Origin: a virus
IMG/VR virus record: IMGVR_UViG_3300044614_002230
Location: 1-64,000 of that record
Direction: 5' to 3' (one strand)
Length of the DNA: 64,000 nucleotides
Below the pieces are notes generated by a model that was given only the letters and a program-made list of their open reading frames with translations, had not been told where the DNA came from and made no database searches. Of the stretch, positions 44,467 through 52,432 are shown piece after piece (position 1 is the first letter of the stretch; each line of letters opens with the position of its first letter). A program made the position numbers and the translations under genes.

Positions 44467-44882
44467 TTTTTCTTTTTCGAGGCTTTCTTCATTTCAGATT
44501 CTTGGCTGTCGACAAAGTTTTTTTGAATCTCAATCATGGTAAGAATTTTACTTATTGGCTGAGATTCTAACCAATCCATTGTCGAGTCCCAACGTTGCTT
44601 ACACAAATGAAATCCAACTTCTAACCAATTTTCCACTGTAAAAACAGTTTCATTCAGTAAATTGTTCATTGCCCAGTTTAAGATAGCTCGGCAAGGTTTT
44701 ATAGGTAGCTCGTTGAATTCTTCCTTTGATAGTATTAGCCTGAGAAAGATCGGGAACTGGTTTTGCTCGTTTTGACGTAAAATTTGAGCCAGGTAGAAAT
44801 CTTTGGGGCAAATTTCCCGCAGTAATACAGAAGGGTACCCTTCAACTGTTACCAAAAAAGTGAAGTCTTCCTGGTCATCCAC
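44463..44882 (-). CDS. Tail assembly chaperone, frameshift extension
   Basis: Own GTG start at 44882, but the frame is -1 relative to the upstream gene and open back through its last codons, which contain a CCCAAAC slippery heptamer. Thus it is probably made mainly as the C-terminal part of a 249-residue fusion, as for lambda G/GT and P2 E/E'. The protein is helical with 'RAILNWAMNNLLNETVFTVE' and a Lys-rich end. Chaperones of this kind coat the tape measure during tail assembly. Confidence 0.65.
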   Translation of the reverse strand: MDDQEDFTFLVTVEGYPSVLLREICPKDFYLAQILRQNEQNQFPIFLRLILSKEEFNELPIKPCRAILNWAMNNLLNETVFTVENWLEVGFHLCKQRWDSTMDWLESQPISKILTMIEIQKNFVDSQESEMKKASKKKK

Positions 44883-44884
44883 AG

Positions 44885-45211
44885 TTAGTTTGGGTCTTCT
44901 TCGTCTCCACCGCTGGCTTGAGCCACAAGGTCGCTCAGTTTTTTGAAGTCGCGAACACCGAGGTCCAAAATTTCGTCGTATGTAATTTTGTCTTCCCCAA
45001 CAATCAACCTTTCGATAATTTTCATACCTTTCTCGACGTCACCCGCTTTCGAAAGATCTTTCTCCATGAAAATTAGGTCGCGACCAGTCATCTCACGAAT
45101 TGTAATATGCCGGCCGTCTGACAAAATAGTTGAGAAAGTTTGCAGATTGTGTTTTTGTTCTTTTTTGTTTGCCGGCGTAGTTTGAACCGAGTCGTCAGAA
45201 ATAGTGCGCAT
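44885..45211 (-). CDS. Tail assembly chaperone (Mu gp41/E-like)
   Basis: 108 residues. 'LSDGRHITIREMTGRDLIFM' then 'KIIERLIVGEDKITYDEILD' and 'GVRDFKKLSDLVAQ' match the tail assembly chaperone family of Mu gp41/P2 E: D-G-R...R-E-x-T-G-R-D...L-x-D-x-x-x-R-D-x-x-x-L. It begins 26 nt after a GGGTAAAA box and ends with a slippery site for a -1 shift. Confidence 0.78.
   Translation of the reverse strand: MRTISDDSVQTTPANKKEQKHNLQTFSTILSDGRHITIREMTGRDLIFMEKDLSKAGDVEKGMKIIERLIVGEDKITYDEILDLGVRDFKKLSDLVAQASGGDEEDPN
44888..44894 (-). other. Slippery heptamer CCCAAAC for -1 ribosomal frameshift
   Basis: Coding strand codons GAC CCA AAC TAA contain C-CCA-AAC, a canonical X-XXY-YYZ heptamer, directly before the stop. 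A -1 shift reads on into CTA ACT GTG and the downstream chaperone frame without a stop. Confidence 0.65.
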
Positions 45212-45222
45212 AATTTGCTTGT

Positions 45223-45438
45223 TTACTGTTGATCAAGTTTTACCCGTGAGAGCATCAAAGCGGACTCTAGTTCCTCACTACCTTCTCCCGGAGGGAGGCT
45301 AAGGTAAATATCGTTGGCAATTTTCCAACTAAGGTTTGCAGAGTCGATATCTTTTTCGATGCGATCAGCAACGTCTTGTATCCAATCCCGTACTAAACCC
45401 TTGCGATAATCAGGATCTAATGGAAGTGGAAAAGGCAT
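45223..45438 (-). CDS. Small acidic protein, 71 aa
   Basis: Starts one base inside the upstream stop (TAATG). 'PDYRKGLVRDWIQDVADRIE' and 'DIYLSLPPGEGSEELESALM' look like a helical protein. Its last codons contain a GGGTAAAA box. Context: between polymerase and tail chaperones. Function unknown. Confidence 0.58.
   Translation of the reverse strand: MPFPLPLDPDYRKGLVRDWIQDVADRIEKDIDSANLSWKIANDIYLSLPPGEGSEELESALMLSRVKLDQQ
45238..45245 (-). promoter_or_regulatory. GGGTAAAA box, candidate late promoter (tail chaperones)
   Basis: Inside the final codons of the 71-residue gene, 26 nt before ATG 45211. The first such box after the polymerase, so it may open the tail operon. Confidence 0.5.
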
Positions 45439-45632
45439 TACAAAGCCTCAGACATCAGCATAGCCTCTTCTGACTCGAAGTAAGCGGCATTGTAGGCACA
45501 ATTTACCGAGGAAGGAATTTCCCTTCCTTTTTTATCGTAAGGAGTTACCAGGTAATATTCGTATCCGCTTTTGGGTCCTACAATTACCGAGAGAGAAGCG
45601 TAAACAACTCGAGATTTTTTAAACTTTTTCAT
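45438..45632 (-). CDS. Small protein, 64 aa, unknown function
   Basis: ATGA overlap with the polymerase stop, so translationally coupled to it. 'RVVYASLSVIVGPKSGYEYY' suggests a small beta-sheet fold; the C-terminus 'YFESEEAMLMSEAL' is acidic. No family recognised. It could be a polymerase accessory protein purely by position. Confidence 0.55.
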   Translation of the reverse strand: MKKFKKSRVVYASLSVIVGPKSGYEYYLVTPYDKKGREIPSSVNCAYNAAYFESEEAMLMSEAL

Positions 45633-48385
45633 TTAATTAGTCCTTTTTGAATAGCAGTGTAACGAGTTTTGAGTTTGTCGATGAACCCTTGTTCCGACAA
45701 TTCTTGCATAGAATACTCAACTCCCGGGGGTTCCTTAGCTCCTTGGGGATTTGACAGAGTGACTGTCTTTTCTTTGGGAGACTTGCGAAGGCGGTTGTCA
45801 ATCGCTACGCTCGAGAAAAATGCTCGAGACAAAGGCAATTCGGGAATACCCACCGACGAATGAAACAGACTCCAAGTATACATGTGGGCAATTTGAAATA
45901 AAACTGCAAATTGTTCTGCATATTTATCAGGGGTCATGAACCACACTTCGTCATGAATGCTTAGAATAAACCGAGCAGGAACCTTATATTCTTTAACAAG
46001 CCAATGGACCGTCGTCAAAAAGATTGCAAGAATTTCTGCACCAGAAGATTGAATGGTCCAATTAACCCTTGAGGTTTTAAAGTCGTCTCCCACTGCCGAA
46101 GGTCTCATTGCTGTAGAGATTTTGGTGCCTAAGCAAGGGAGGGTAGGAATTTTAGACCGCATTGCAATCTGTTCCATAAAGTTAAAACAACCCGAGTCAG
46201 AACCACCTTCGTATAAACCTTGTGTCATACGACCTTTTTTGCCTTCCAGAATCCGGTAAGCGAAATTTTTGACTTCCGTAGGGGATTTCTCAGGGTACTT
46301 TCGACGAATATAAGTTTGAACCGCACGAACGCCAGCACCGTAAAGCACGGCGAAACCGGCAATTTTAGCAGTGTCACGGTCTACGCCCGCGAGTTTCGCA
46401 AGTGCAGAGTGAGGATCCGTACCCGCTTCCTTAGAGCCTGACAACACATTGTGCCCGAAAGGTGAACAACCAACGTGGCCCCCTTCCCACTTGTCGCTGT
46501 AGATTGAAGCAATCTGCATTTCCTGGCCATCAAAGTCAGCGCCAACAATTTTCCAGCCATCCGGTGCCTGCACCCGAGATTTAAGCTCAGTGCCAATGCG
46601 CCAATTTTTGGTGGAACACATGGTAACCATAAGGGATTCAACAGTCCTTCTAGTTACCGTACCGTGACACAGGATCTCTGGAAGAGTAACCAGAGCATCG
46701 GCCCCATGGGGATTATGAGCAGGAAGGAAAATTCTGTCCATAACCCGCTTGCGAACCGAGGTCCAGTAAGAAACGGCATTCGCGATCTCCAGGGCTCTTT
46801 TGGCTTCTGGCAGGTCACTAGACAACCTACCAACAGCCATGTCGTCAACGAAGTCTTTACTTAATACACCGCCGACGTTATCTCCCGCACCTTTTGGATG
46901 AGGTATTTTTTGAAGTTTTCCCTCTTCATCGTGGTAGCACCAACCGTCGTTTTCTGTAAAGATCATTGGGCTACCTTCATACTTGAGCTTAAGCATCAAG
47001 TGTGAGAGGATCGATTTCACACCAATGTGGGTTTCCGGGTCTTTAATAAAAGGACGAACCCAGTTAGGAACTCCGGCATATTTACCTTTTTGAGTCTTCA
47101 CTTCCCAATTCAATTGGCTCAGCCAAGGGTCCCGAACCTCAAATTCTTCTTTGTTTTCGGATTCCTTCCATGTTTCATAATTTTGCCAAACAAGGTCCCT
47201 ACAGAGCTGGGTCATTTCCTCGTTGTGCTCTTGAAACACCCTCTCTACATTTTGAATCCACTCCTCCCAATCAGGGACCAGAGGAATAACAGAACCGTTG
47301 AGGTGATAATGACCGCACAAGGCAACCATTGAAGGTGTAGAGTTTAGGTACTTGGGCCATATTGCCTGGAAAAGTTCGGCGGTGTAAAAAGCGTCCTTCA
47401 AGGCGTAATCGAGAGCCTGTGTTAGCATCTGCCGAATTTGACTTAGATGTGTCGCTTTTACGAAAATATCGCGAACCTTTTTATCGCTGTCTCCCAGCTC
47501 GGTAACATTTTCTCCGAAGTATTTTCTAACGGCTGCTACATGAAAGTTATAACATTGAACCAGAGAGTTCGTCGCACCTTTATCGAGCCACTTCGGGGCG
47601 TACCGGAGTTTTCTCTTTTCTTCTTCAGTTAGATCCTCAGGGTCTTTACCTGCCAGCACATATAGCCAGCGTTGACCCCCGGCAAGACCGGAAACACCGA
47701 TGTGTGCCGACAATGTGTCAAAATAGAAATTCTCTGGCTCGGTGTTTTCAAGGGAATACCCTTCCCTGGCCCGAACACGGTCGTACGAAATATTATGACC
47801 AGCAATAAACCGTTGTCGCCCAACTGGAATCAACCCGTGTTGTTCCCACTTGTCTTCTGGAATCGTTGGGTCAATTAGCTCTGCAGCCAGCCAAACGTAA
47901 GCTGCCTTTGGTGACAAAGCGGTTCCGATAATTGGGAAAGCACCGCCATGCACATAAGTTTCGGTGTCAAATGTAAATACTTCTTCCTCGGGGTAAGGAA
48001 CTTTTTTAGTTTTCCATTTCCCTTTTACTTTCTCATACCGAATCCAACCGCTCTCCAGGATAAACTCTTCTGGTGGCGGTAGTTCTGGAAGCTCACAACT
48101 AGCAAACTTGTCGCCAAGGTCTTTATACCGACCTACTTGATTTGCAGCGATAGTTTCAAAATGCTCTTTTAGTGAATTACCCTTCAAATCTGGCAGCGGA
48201 AGTTCTCCGTTGTACAGATTATCAGGGTAATCAACAGGCGTACTAATCCCGAAATTTTTCAGAAGACCTTTCGCCTTTTGAATTTCTGTTCGAGACATAC
48301 CCTTGAGTTTTTCCTGCCCGAAGATCTTGTCGTGCAGATCGTCTGAAATAACTGGGTATCCTAGTTCTGTGATTCTGAGTGCCAT
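45629..48385 (-). CDS. Family A DNA polymerase resembling mitochondrial pol gamma
   Basis: 918 residues with a full set of proofreading and polymerase motifs. Exo I FDTET (D140, E142), Exo II GHNISYD (N198, D202), Exo III Y327...D331; Pol A VGADFDGQEMQIAS (D617, E622), Pol B R670-D-T-A-K674...Y682-G683, Pol C IHDEV (H811-D812-E813). Sequence blocks typical of animal POLG are present, such as GTVTRR-V-ES, GTELKSRVQAP, G-C-PFG...GTD-HS, P-LG-IS-AM-PSAV, TSRVNW-x-x-QSS and the final FFSSVAIDNRLRK. This is far closer in pattern to POLG than to T7 or E. coli Pol I. Main replicase of the phage, presumably. Preceded by TATAAT. Confidence 0.93.
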   Translation of the reverse strand: MALRITELGYPVISDDLHDKIFGQEKLKGMSRTEIQKAKGLLKNFGISTPVDYPDNLYNGELPLPDLKGNSLKEHFETIAANQVGRYKDLGDKFASCELPELPPPEEFILESGWIRYEKVKGKWKTKKVPYPEEEVFTFDTETYVHGGAFPIIGTALSPKAAYVWLAAELIDPTIPEDKWEQHGLIPVGRQRFIAGHNISYDRVRAREGYSLENTEPENFYFDTLSAHIGVSGLAGGQRWLYVLAGKDPEDLTEEEKRKLRYAPKWLDKGATNSLVQCYNFHVAAVRKYFGENVTELGDSDKKVRDIFVKATHLSQIRQMLTQALDYALKDAFYTAELFQAIWPKYLNSTPSMVALCGHYHLNGSVIPLVPDWEEWIQNVERVFQEHNEEMTQLCRDLVWQNYETWKESENKEEFEVRDPWLSQLNWEVKTQKGKYAGVPNWVRPFIKDPETHIGVKSILSHLMLKLKYEGSPMIFTENDGWCYHDEEGKLQKIPHPKGAGDNVGGVLSKDFVDDMAVGRLSSDLPEAKRALEIANAVSYWTSVRKRVMDRIFLPAHNPHGADALVTLPEILCHGTVTRRTVESLMVTMCSTKNWRIGTELKSRVQAPDGWKIVGADFDGQEMQIASIYSDKWEGGHVGCSPFGHNVLSGSKEAGTDPHSALAKLAGVDRDTAKIAGFAVLYGAGVRAVQTYIRRKYPEKSPTEVKNFAYRILEGKKGRMTQGLYEGGSDSGCFNFMEQIAMRSKIPTLPCLGTKISTAMRPSAVGDDFKTSRVNWTIQSSGAEILAIFLTTVHWLVKEYKVPARFILSIHDEVWFMTPDKYAEQFAVLFQIAHMYTWSLFHSSVGIPELPLSRAFFSSVAIDNRLRKSPKEKTVTLSNPQGAKEPPGVEYSMQELSEQGFIDKLKTRYTAIQKGLIK

Positions 48386-48407
48386 AGAACGATAAGTTTG
48401 TGTATTT

Positions 48408-48413
48408 ATTATA
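48408..48413 (-). promoter_or_regulatory. -10-like TATAAT upstream of polymerase
   Basis: Coding-strand TATAAT followed by AAATA, 22 nt before ATG 48385. No convincing -35. No GGGTAAAA copy here, so the gene is probably not in the late class. Confidence 0.4.
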
Positions 48414-48433
48414 GTGTTTTTTAGAGCAGTAAA

Positions 48434-48730
48434 TCAGCTCAGGGTGTCGATGGGAGGTGCGACTGTACTGTCTGCAACCGGGTAAAGCGCAGCACTAAAC
48501 CCTTTGCCGAACATGCGGTGAGGGGGTTGAGCCCAAGCAGGTTCGCCCCCAGGGAAACTATGGACGGAATACATAAATTTGGTTCCAAACCCCTGCGCAG
48601 GCCCCCGAGTGTAATAGGAGTAGTTGTTGTTCTGCCAAGAACGCCAATTGGGGGCCAGAATGTTTCCTTGTTCTGCAGGTACTCCCGCAGCGGTGACAGC
48701 TTGTGTCATTAAAACGGCACGAGGAGTCAT
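48434..48730 (-). CDS. Small Pro/Gly/aromatic-rich protein, 98 aa
   Basis: Begins 23 nt after a GGGTAAAA box. Sequence such as 'APNWRSWQNNNYSYYTRGPA' and 'HSFPGGEPAWAQPPHRMFGK' is Pro/Trp/Tyr-rich without charged blocks, like a small virion or external protein. The late-type promoter supports a structural role. No family recognised. Confidence 0.58.
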   Translation of the reverse strand: MTPRAVLMTQAVTAAGVPAEQGNILAPNWRSWQNNNYSYYTRGPAQGFGTKFMYSVHSFPGGEPAWAQPPHRMFGKGFSAALYPVADSTVAPPIDTLS

Positions 48731-48753
48731 TCTACTATTCTCGATATAAAAAG

Positions 48754-48761
48754 TTTTACCC
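48754..48761 (-). promoter_or_regulatory. GGGTAAAA box, candidate late promoter (48730 gene)
   Basis: 23 nt before ATG 48730 and 1 nt after the upstream stop. Confidence 0.5.
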
Positions 48762-48762
48762 T

Positions 48763-49026
48763 TTACTCAAAATTGTAATCCCAGCAAGTTTCCCCCGGGT
48801 TGGAATCATACAACCCTAGGTTACGGGCTTCGTTAATCGGGTCTAAGATTGACCGATCATTCTTCACTTTTCTGTGAAGCCTCAAACGCCAAAGAACATA
48901 CTTTTTTGCATTGCTCTGGTTGGGGTTCTCCAAATAGTTGTTGTAACACTTTTCTACGGTTTGCACCATGCCTACTCCCGCTTTTTCAACAAGGTAGTCG
49001 ATTTTTCTCAAGGCTTTCGTCTTCAT
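48763..49026 (-). CDS. Small basic helical protein, 87 aa
   Basis: ATGA overlap with the upstream coiled-coil gene. 'KIDYLVEKAGVGMVQTVEKC' and 'NAKKYVLWRLRLHRKVKND' suggest a basic helical protein. Possibly DNA-binding or a subunit partner of the preceding protein; not recognised. Confidence 0.55.
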   Translation of the reverse strand: MKTKALRKIDYLVEKAGVGMVQTVEKCYNNYLENPNQSNAKKYVLWRLRLHRKVKNDRSILDPINEARNLGLYDSNPGETCWDYNFE

Positions 49027-49847
49027 GCTGCTACCTCCTCGTTAGTTTCACCACTGTAAGTGAACATTTGCACATCAAATTTTCGAGTACCAGTGGACTC
49101 GTAAACCAGGTCTTTGTTCTTTTTGTAAATTTCTTGAGCGTCAAACACTTTTGGGAAGTGCAACGGTCTGTCTCCGGGGTTATCTTTCCAGTACATCATT
49201 TCAGTGTAAGAATAAGGCTGGTCAATGTCCCAAGTTTCGTCTCTGGCTCCATAAATTAGAGGCAGACCTTCGTTCCTCCACCAATCCGTAATAATTTCGC
49301 TATACTGATTCCAAGAAACAGGATCCGTTAAATAAGTTTTGCATTCCTCTTGAATCCAGCGAATGTATTCTCTACCGTGATTAATAATAATGTTAGCAGA
49401 ATCTGGAATTTCTTCTAGATAATAGGCATCTTCTGCTCCATCCATGATTCTCTCATAAATGACAGGAAATATGAAAGACTCTGAGAGAAGTTTAAAGTCT
49501 TCATTGTTGCCGCACATGTTTCGAAGCAAAGATTGAAACACACATACTGTACTGGCTATACGAAGCTCTTGAGGTGAAGACTTCAGTGAAGCAATTTTTT
49601 CTACTGGTTGAGTTTTTTGGAGCACTCTTAACTCGTTTTGCAGTCTCCTGACCTCGCGGTTTGCTTCCCTTTGAACTTTTTCTTTGTACACCTCGGCAGA
49701 CGCCAAAAAAGTTTCCAACCGGGTTTCCAGCTTGTCAAGATCTGCACTAAAGGCTTCTACCTGGATTTTTAGGTTTGATAGTTTTTTCTTTATCCCTGCT
49801 ACATTGTTCTTTAGTGTTGTGGCGGGATAAGCCAGATTGTCTTGCAC
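49023..49847 (-). CDS. Coiled-coil protein with globular C-terminus, 274 aa
   Basis: GTG start at 49847, 2 nt after the upstream stop. Residues 10-85 form a clear coiled coil ('LSNLKIQVEAFSADLDKLET' ... 'REVRRLQNELRVL'). The C-terminal part is Trp/Tyr-rich ('SWNQYSEIITDWWRNEGLPL'), suggesting a compact domain. Unknown function; it may be a tail or host-takeover protein. Confidence 0.6.
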   Translation of the reverse strand: MQDNLAYPATTLKNNVAGIKKKLSNLKIQVEAFSADLDKLETRLETFLASAEVYKEKVQREANREVRRLQNELRVLQKTQPVEKIASLKSSPQELRIASTVCVFQSLLRNMCGNNEDFKLLSESFIFPVIYERIMDGAEDAYYLEEIPDSANIIINHGREYIRWIQEECKTYLTDPVSWNQYSEIITDWWRNEGLPLIYGARDETWDIDQPYSYTEMMYWKDNPGDRPLHFPKVFDAQEIYKKNKDLVYESTGTRKFDVQMFTYSGETNEEVAA

Positions 49848-49849
49848 GG

Positions 49850-50404
49850 TTACAGTCGTTTAATGTGGGCTTTGAGGTTGTCGTTGGCTACATCGATTAC
49901 ATCAATGTGAAACTTATAACGAAGGTCCGGATCACTAAGTAAGTGAAATTCCCCTTCAAACCTGTCCCCATCTTTGGACCTCAAGTAAGAGTTACCTGGA
50001 GTGGGGGGAGAACATAGTGCAATGTTTCCGGACAGATTAGGGTCCTCTTCTTCTATAGCTTGGACGATTCTCTGGTAAATCGCCGAAGAAGCGGCAAGCT
50101 CATTATCGTTAGTAATTTGAGCCTTCACTTCTCCTTCTACAGCTTTCAGGAGAGATGCAATACCGCTATCCAAGTAAATACCGCAACTTTCCCCGTCTTC
50201 CTCGCACTTGAAACACACCTCCTCAGCAAGAAACTCGCAATCCTCAGGGTCTTCAAAGTTTTGTAGATCGTACTCTAGAATATCGTAGAAAGCAGACTTA
50301 AGAGTATCTCCGTCAGGGCCTTGCAAAATTTTTGCAATGGCGTAAAACAATCTAGGGTTGGCAAGTAGTCGTTCTACAGGGTAAATAACTTGAATTTCTT
50401 CCAT
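49850..50404 (-). CDS. Acidic protein, 184 aa, unknown function
   Basis: The ATG at 50404 (MEEIQVIYPVERLL) is preferred to an in-frame start at 50437 that lies within the hairpin. 'RLFYAIAKILQGPDGDTLKS' and 'CEFLAEEVCFKCEEDGESC' hold several Cys in an acidic helical protein. The C-terminal part ('DRFEGEFHLLSDPDLRYKFH') looks beta-like. First gene of a short operon with a GGGTAAAA box and hairpin leader. Confidence 0.58.
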   Translation of the reverse strand: MEEIQVIYPVERLLANPRLFYAIAKILQGPDGDTLKSAFYDILEYDLQNFEDPEDCEFLAEEVCFKCEEDGESCGIYLDSGIASLLKAVEGEVKAQITNDNELAASSAIYQRIVQAIEEEDPNLSGNIALCSPPTPGNSYLRSKDGDRFEGEFHLLSDPDLRYKFHIDVIDVANDNLKAHIKRL

Positions 50405-50421
50405 TGTATTACTCTTTAAAG

Positions 50422-50439
50422 GTGTGACGTGCCTCACAC
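50422..50439 (-). other. Leader hairpin after late-box copy
   Basis: GTGTGA/TCACAC stem with 6-nt loop, starting 2 nt downstream of the GGGTAAAA box. Same placement and size as the hairpin at 4183-4200. Confidence 0.5.
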
Positions 50440-50441
50440 GG

Positions 50442-50449
50442 TTTTACCC
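50442..50449 (-). promoter_or_regulatory. GGGTAAAA box, candidate late promoter (50404 gene)
   Basis: 6 nt after the topoisomerase stop and 37 nt before ATG 50404. It is the rightmost copy; none was seen from here to 64 kb. Confidence 0.5.
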
Positions 50450-50455
50450 GGTCAG

Positions 50456-52426
50456 TCACAGTTTAATGTCTTGCAAATTGGCGACCTTAATGCCTTTGGC
50501 TCCAGGGCGACCTTGCTTAACATTTACGGGAAACAGTTCCACTTTTTTCTTTCGAGAAGACACCCAAGGAACAGTATAGGACCCTTCACCAAAGTGAAGC
50601 AGTTTAGCACCTTCTGGTAAAGCTTTCTTGCCTTTGGATGTAACACGACAAAGGTCCTCTCCGGAAACCATCATAGCTTTTAGCTGATCCTCAAAAGCAA
50701 ACACAGCCAGGTACCTTCTTTCGGAGACTTCGGATTCTTTCTTGGCCAATACTACAGTTGAGTAAGTTTCCCCAAGAGCACCTTTAAAATTGGCAGGAAT
50801 TTTTTTCAGGAACCCGTCTTCTGTTAAAGTAATTAGTTTCTCTTTTTGGTCGAGAACAAGGGCACCCCTGGGACCTTTAACCTGCTCAACAACCCCCCGC
50901 TTCATGTCAATCTTCAAGAACCGGGGTCTAGGAGCGGCTGCAACCCGGGTCTTTTTCTCCCCGTTGACAGTCACCACCAGGCTGTCCGGGGGTTCCACCA
51001 GAGAGCTTCTACGAGCCTCTCCGTGGCGTGTGGTGAGCTGTGTCATGAGCTTAACCGCATAGGCCGCCCGTTTCTTCGGGTCTTTGATAAGCTCTTCCAG
51101 CTCCAACACCACGTCCAACAAGGTCGTTTTTTCGTTGGCCAAGGCAGTATGGTCCAGTTTCGTCAGTTGTGCCAGACGCATATCCAAAATCGCGTTGGCT
51201 TGCTCCCGGCTGAACTTATACGGTTTGTCTACGAGCTTGATTAGAGCGTCTGAGCGGGAGCTGGCACTCCGAATTAGTTTAATGATATCATCAAGACTGC
51301 CAATTGCTTTCAGCAAACCTTCGACAATGTGAAGGCGAGCGTTTGTTTTCTCAAGATCTAGCTCATATTTTGCTTGAAGGCGGTCCAGTCGCCAGTCGAA
51401 CCATTTCTTACAAATGTCAATTGGGCTGAGTTCGACGGGTTTCGTACCGTCAATAACCAGCGTTTTTGCCGAATAACGAGTGTCGAGATCGGTGTATGCG
51501 TACAGTTGTTTAGTAAGGAGTTCAGTGTCGGTATTGGCCTTTGCAATAATTGTGACACGGTCTCCGGAGAGATCAGACTCATCGATGACTTCAGCAATGC
51601 CATGAATTTTCCCTTTGTCTAGCGCATCTTTGATTTGCTCCCCGATTTTTTCAGGGTTAACGGCAGGCGGAAGGTGAGTAAACGTAATCGCCGTTTTTGC
51701 CTTGCCTTTTTGTTTCTTAGTTTCAGTAATTTCCAGCTTAGCGCGAACGCGGATGCTACCAGAACCGGTTCGAGCGTAATCAGTAAGTCCTTCATCTTTT
51801 ACAATGTCGCAACCGGTCGGGAAGTCGGGGTACAGCTCTGCTGTTTTTTTCGAGTTTATTAGCTTCGTGGCTTCAACTACTTCTCGGAGATTGTGTGGGG
51901 CGAGTTTCGTAGCGAATCCCACAGCAATTCCACTGTCACCATTAAGGAGAACAGAAGGGATAGCAGTATTAAATCGGATGGCCTCTTGACGTGACCCGTC
52001 GTAGTTTTCAATCGTTTCCCAAGTTTCACGGTCTTGAAGCAAAAGGTCGGTGGCGGACGGTCGCAATTTACACTCAGTGTATCTTTCAGCAGCAGGGCCG
52101 TCAACACTGCTTCCGAAATTGCCGTGACCGTCCACCCAGGGCACGTTGTTGTTCCAAGGGGTTGCCATGTTCACGAGCGCACCGTAGGCACCTCCGTGAG
52201 GGTGGTAATACGCCATCGTAAGGCCAGTCACCCGGGCGCACTTTACATAGCGTTTCTCAGGGCTCAAACCTTCTTCCAGCATCGTTTGGAGCACACGGCG
52301 CTGTACAGGTTTAAGTCCGTCGTAAAGATCAGGGATAGCTCTCCCCAGCAGCACCGCCATGCTGTAGGAGAGGTAGTCCTCCTTCATTTGGGAGGCTAGG
52401 TTAGTTGTCGTGAGTTGTTCTGCCAT
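50456..52426 (-). CDS. Type II topoisomerase subunit A (GyrA/ParC-like)
   Basis: 656 residues. N-terminal breakage-reunion domain: 'AIPDLYDGLKPVQRRVLQTM', 'HPHGGAYGALVNMATPW', and the catalytic Tyr116 in AAERYTE. Coiled-coil/gate region about 330-460. The C-terminal 170 residues contain beta-pinwheel-like strands but are shorter than in host GyrA (about 850-900 residues), so only a partial pinwheel is present. No GyrB/ParE partner lies in the window; it may lie outside or be supplied by the host. Likely relieves supercoiling during phage replication. The ATG is 6 nt behind a -10 box with no Shine-Dalgarno. Confidence 0.9.
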   Translation of the reverse strand: MAEQLTTTNLASQMKEDYLSYSMAVLLGRAIPDLYDGLKPVQRRVLQTMLEEGLSPEKRYVKCARVTGLTMAYYHPHGGAYGALVNMATPWNNNVPWVDGHGNFGSSVDGPAAERYTECKLRPSATDLLLQDRETWETIENYDGSRQEAIRFNTAIPSVLLNGDSGIAVGFATKLAPHNLREVVEATKLINSKKTAELYPDFPTGCDIVKDEGLTDYARTGSGSIRVRAKLEITETKKQKGKAKTAITFTHLPPAVNPEKIGEQIKDALDKGKIHGIAEVIDESDLSGDRVTIIAKANTDTELLTKQLYAYTDLDTRYSAKTLVIDGTKPVELSPIDICKKWFDWRLDRLQAKYELDLEKTNARLHIVEGLLKAIGSLDDIIKLIRSASSRSDALIKLVDKPYKFSREQANAILDMRLAQLTKLDHTALANEKTTLLDVVLELEELIKDPKKRAAYAVKLMTQLTTRHGEARRSSLVEPPDSLVVTVNGEKKTRVAAAPRPRFLKIDMKRGVVEQVKGPRGALVLDQKEKLITLTEDGFLKKIPANFKGALGETYSTVVLAKKESEVSERRYLAVFAFEDQLKAMMVSGEDLCRVTSKGKKALPEGAKLLHFGEGSYTVPWVSSRKKKVELFPVNVKQGRPGAKGIKVANLQDIKL

Positions 52427-52432
52427 GCATTT

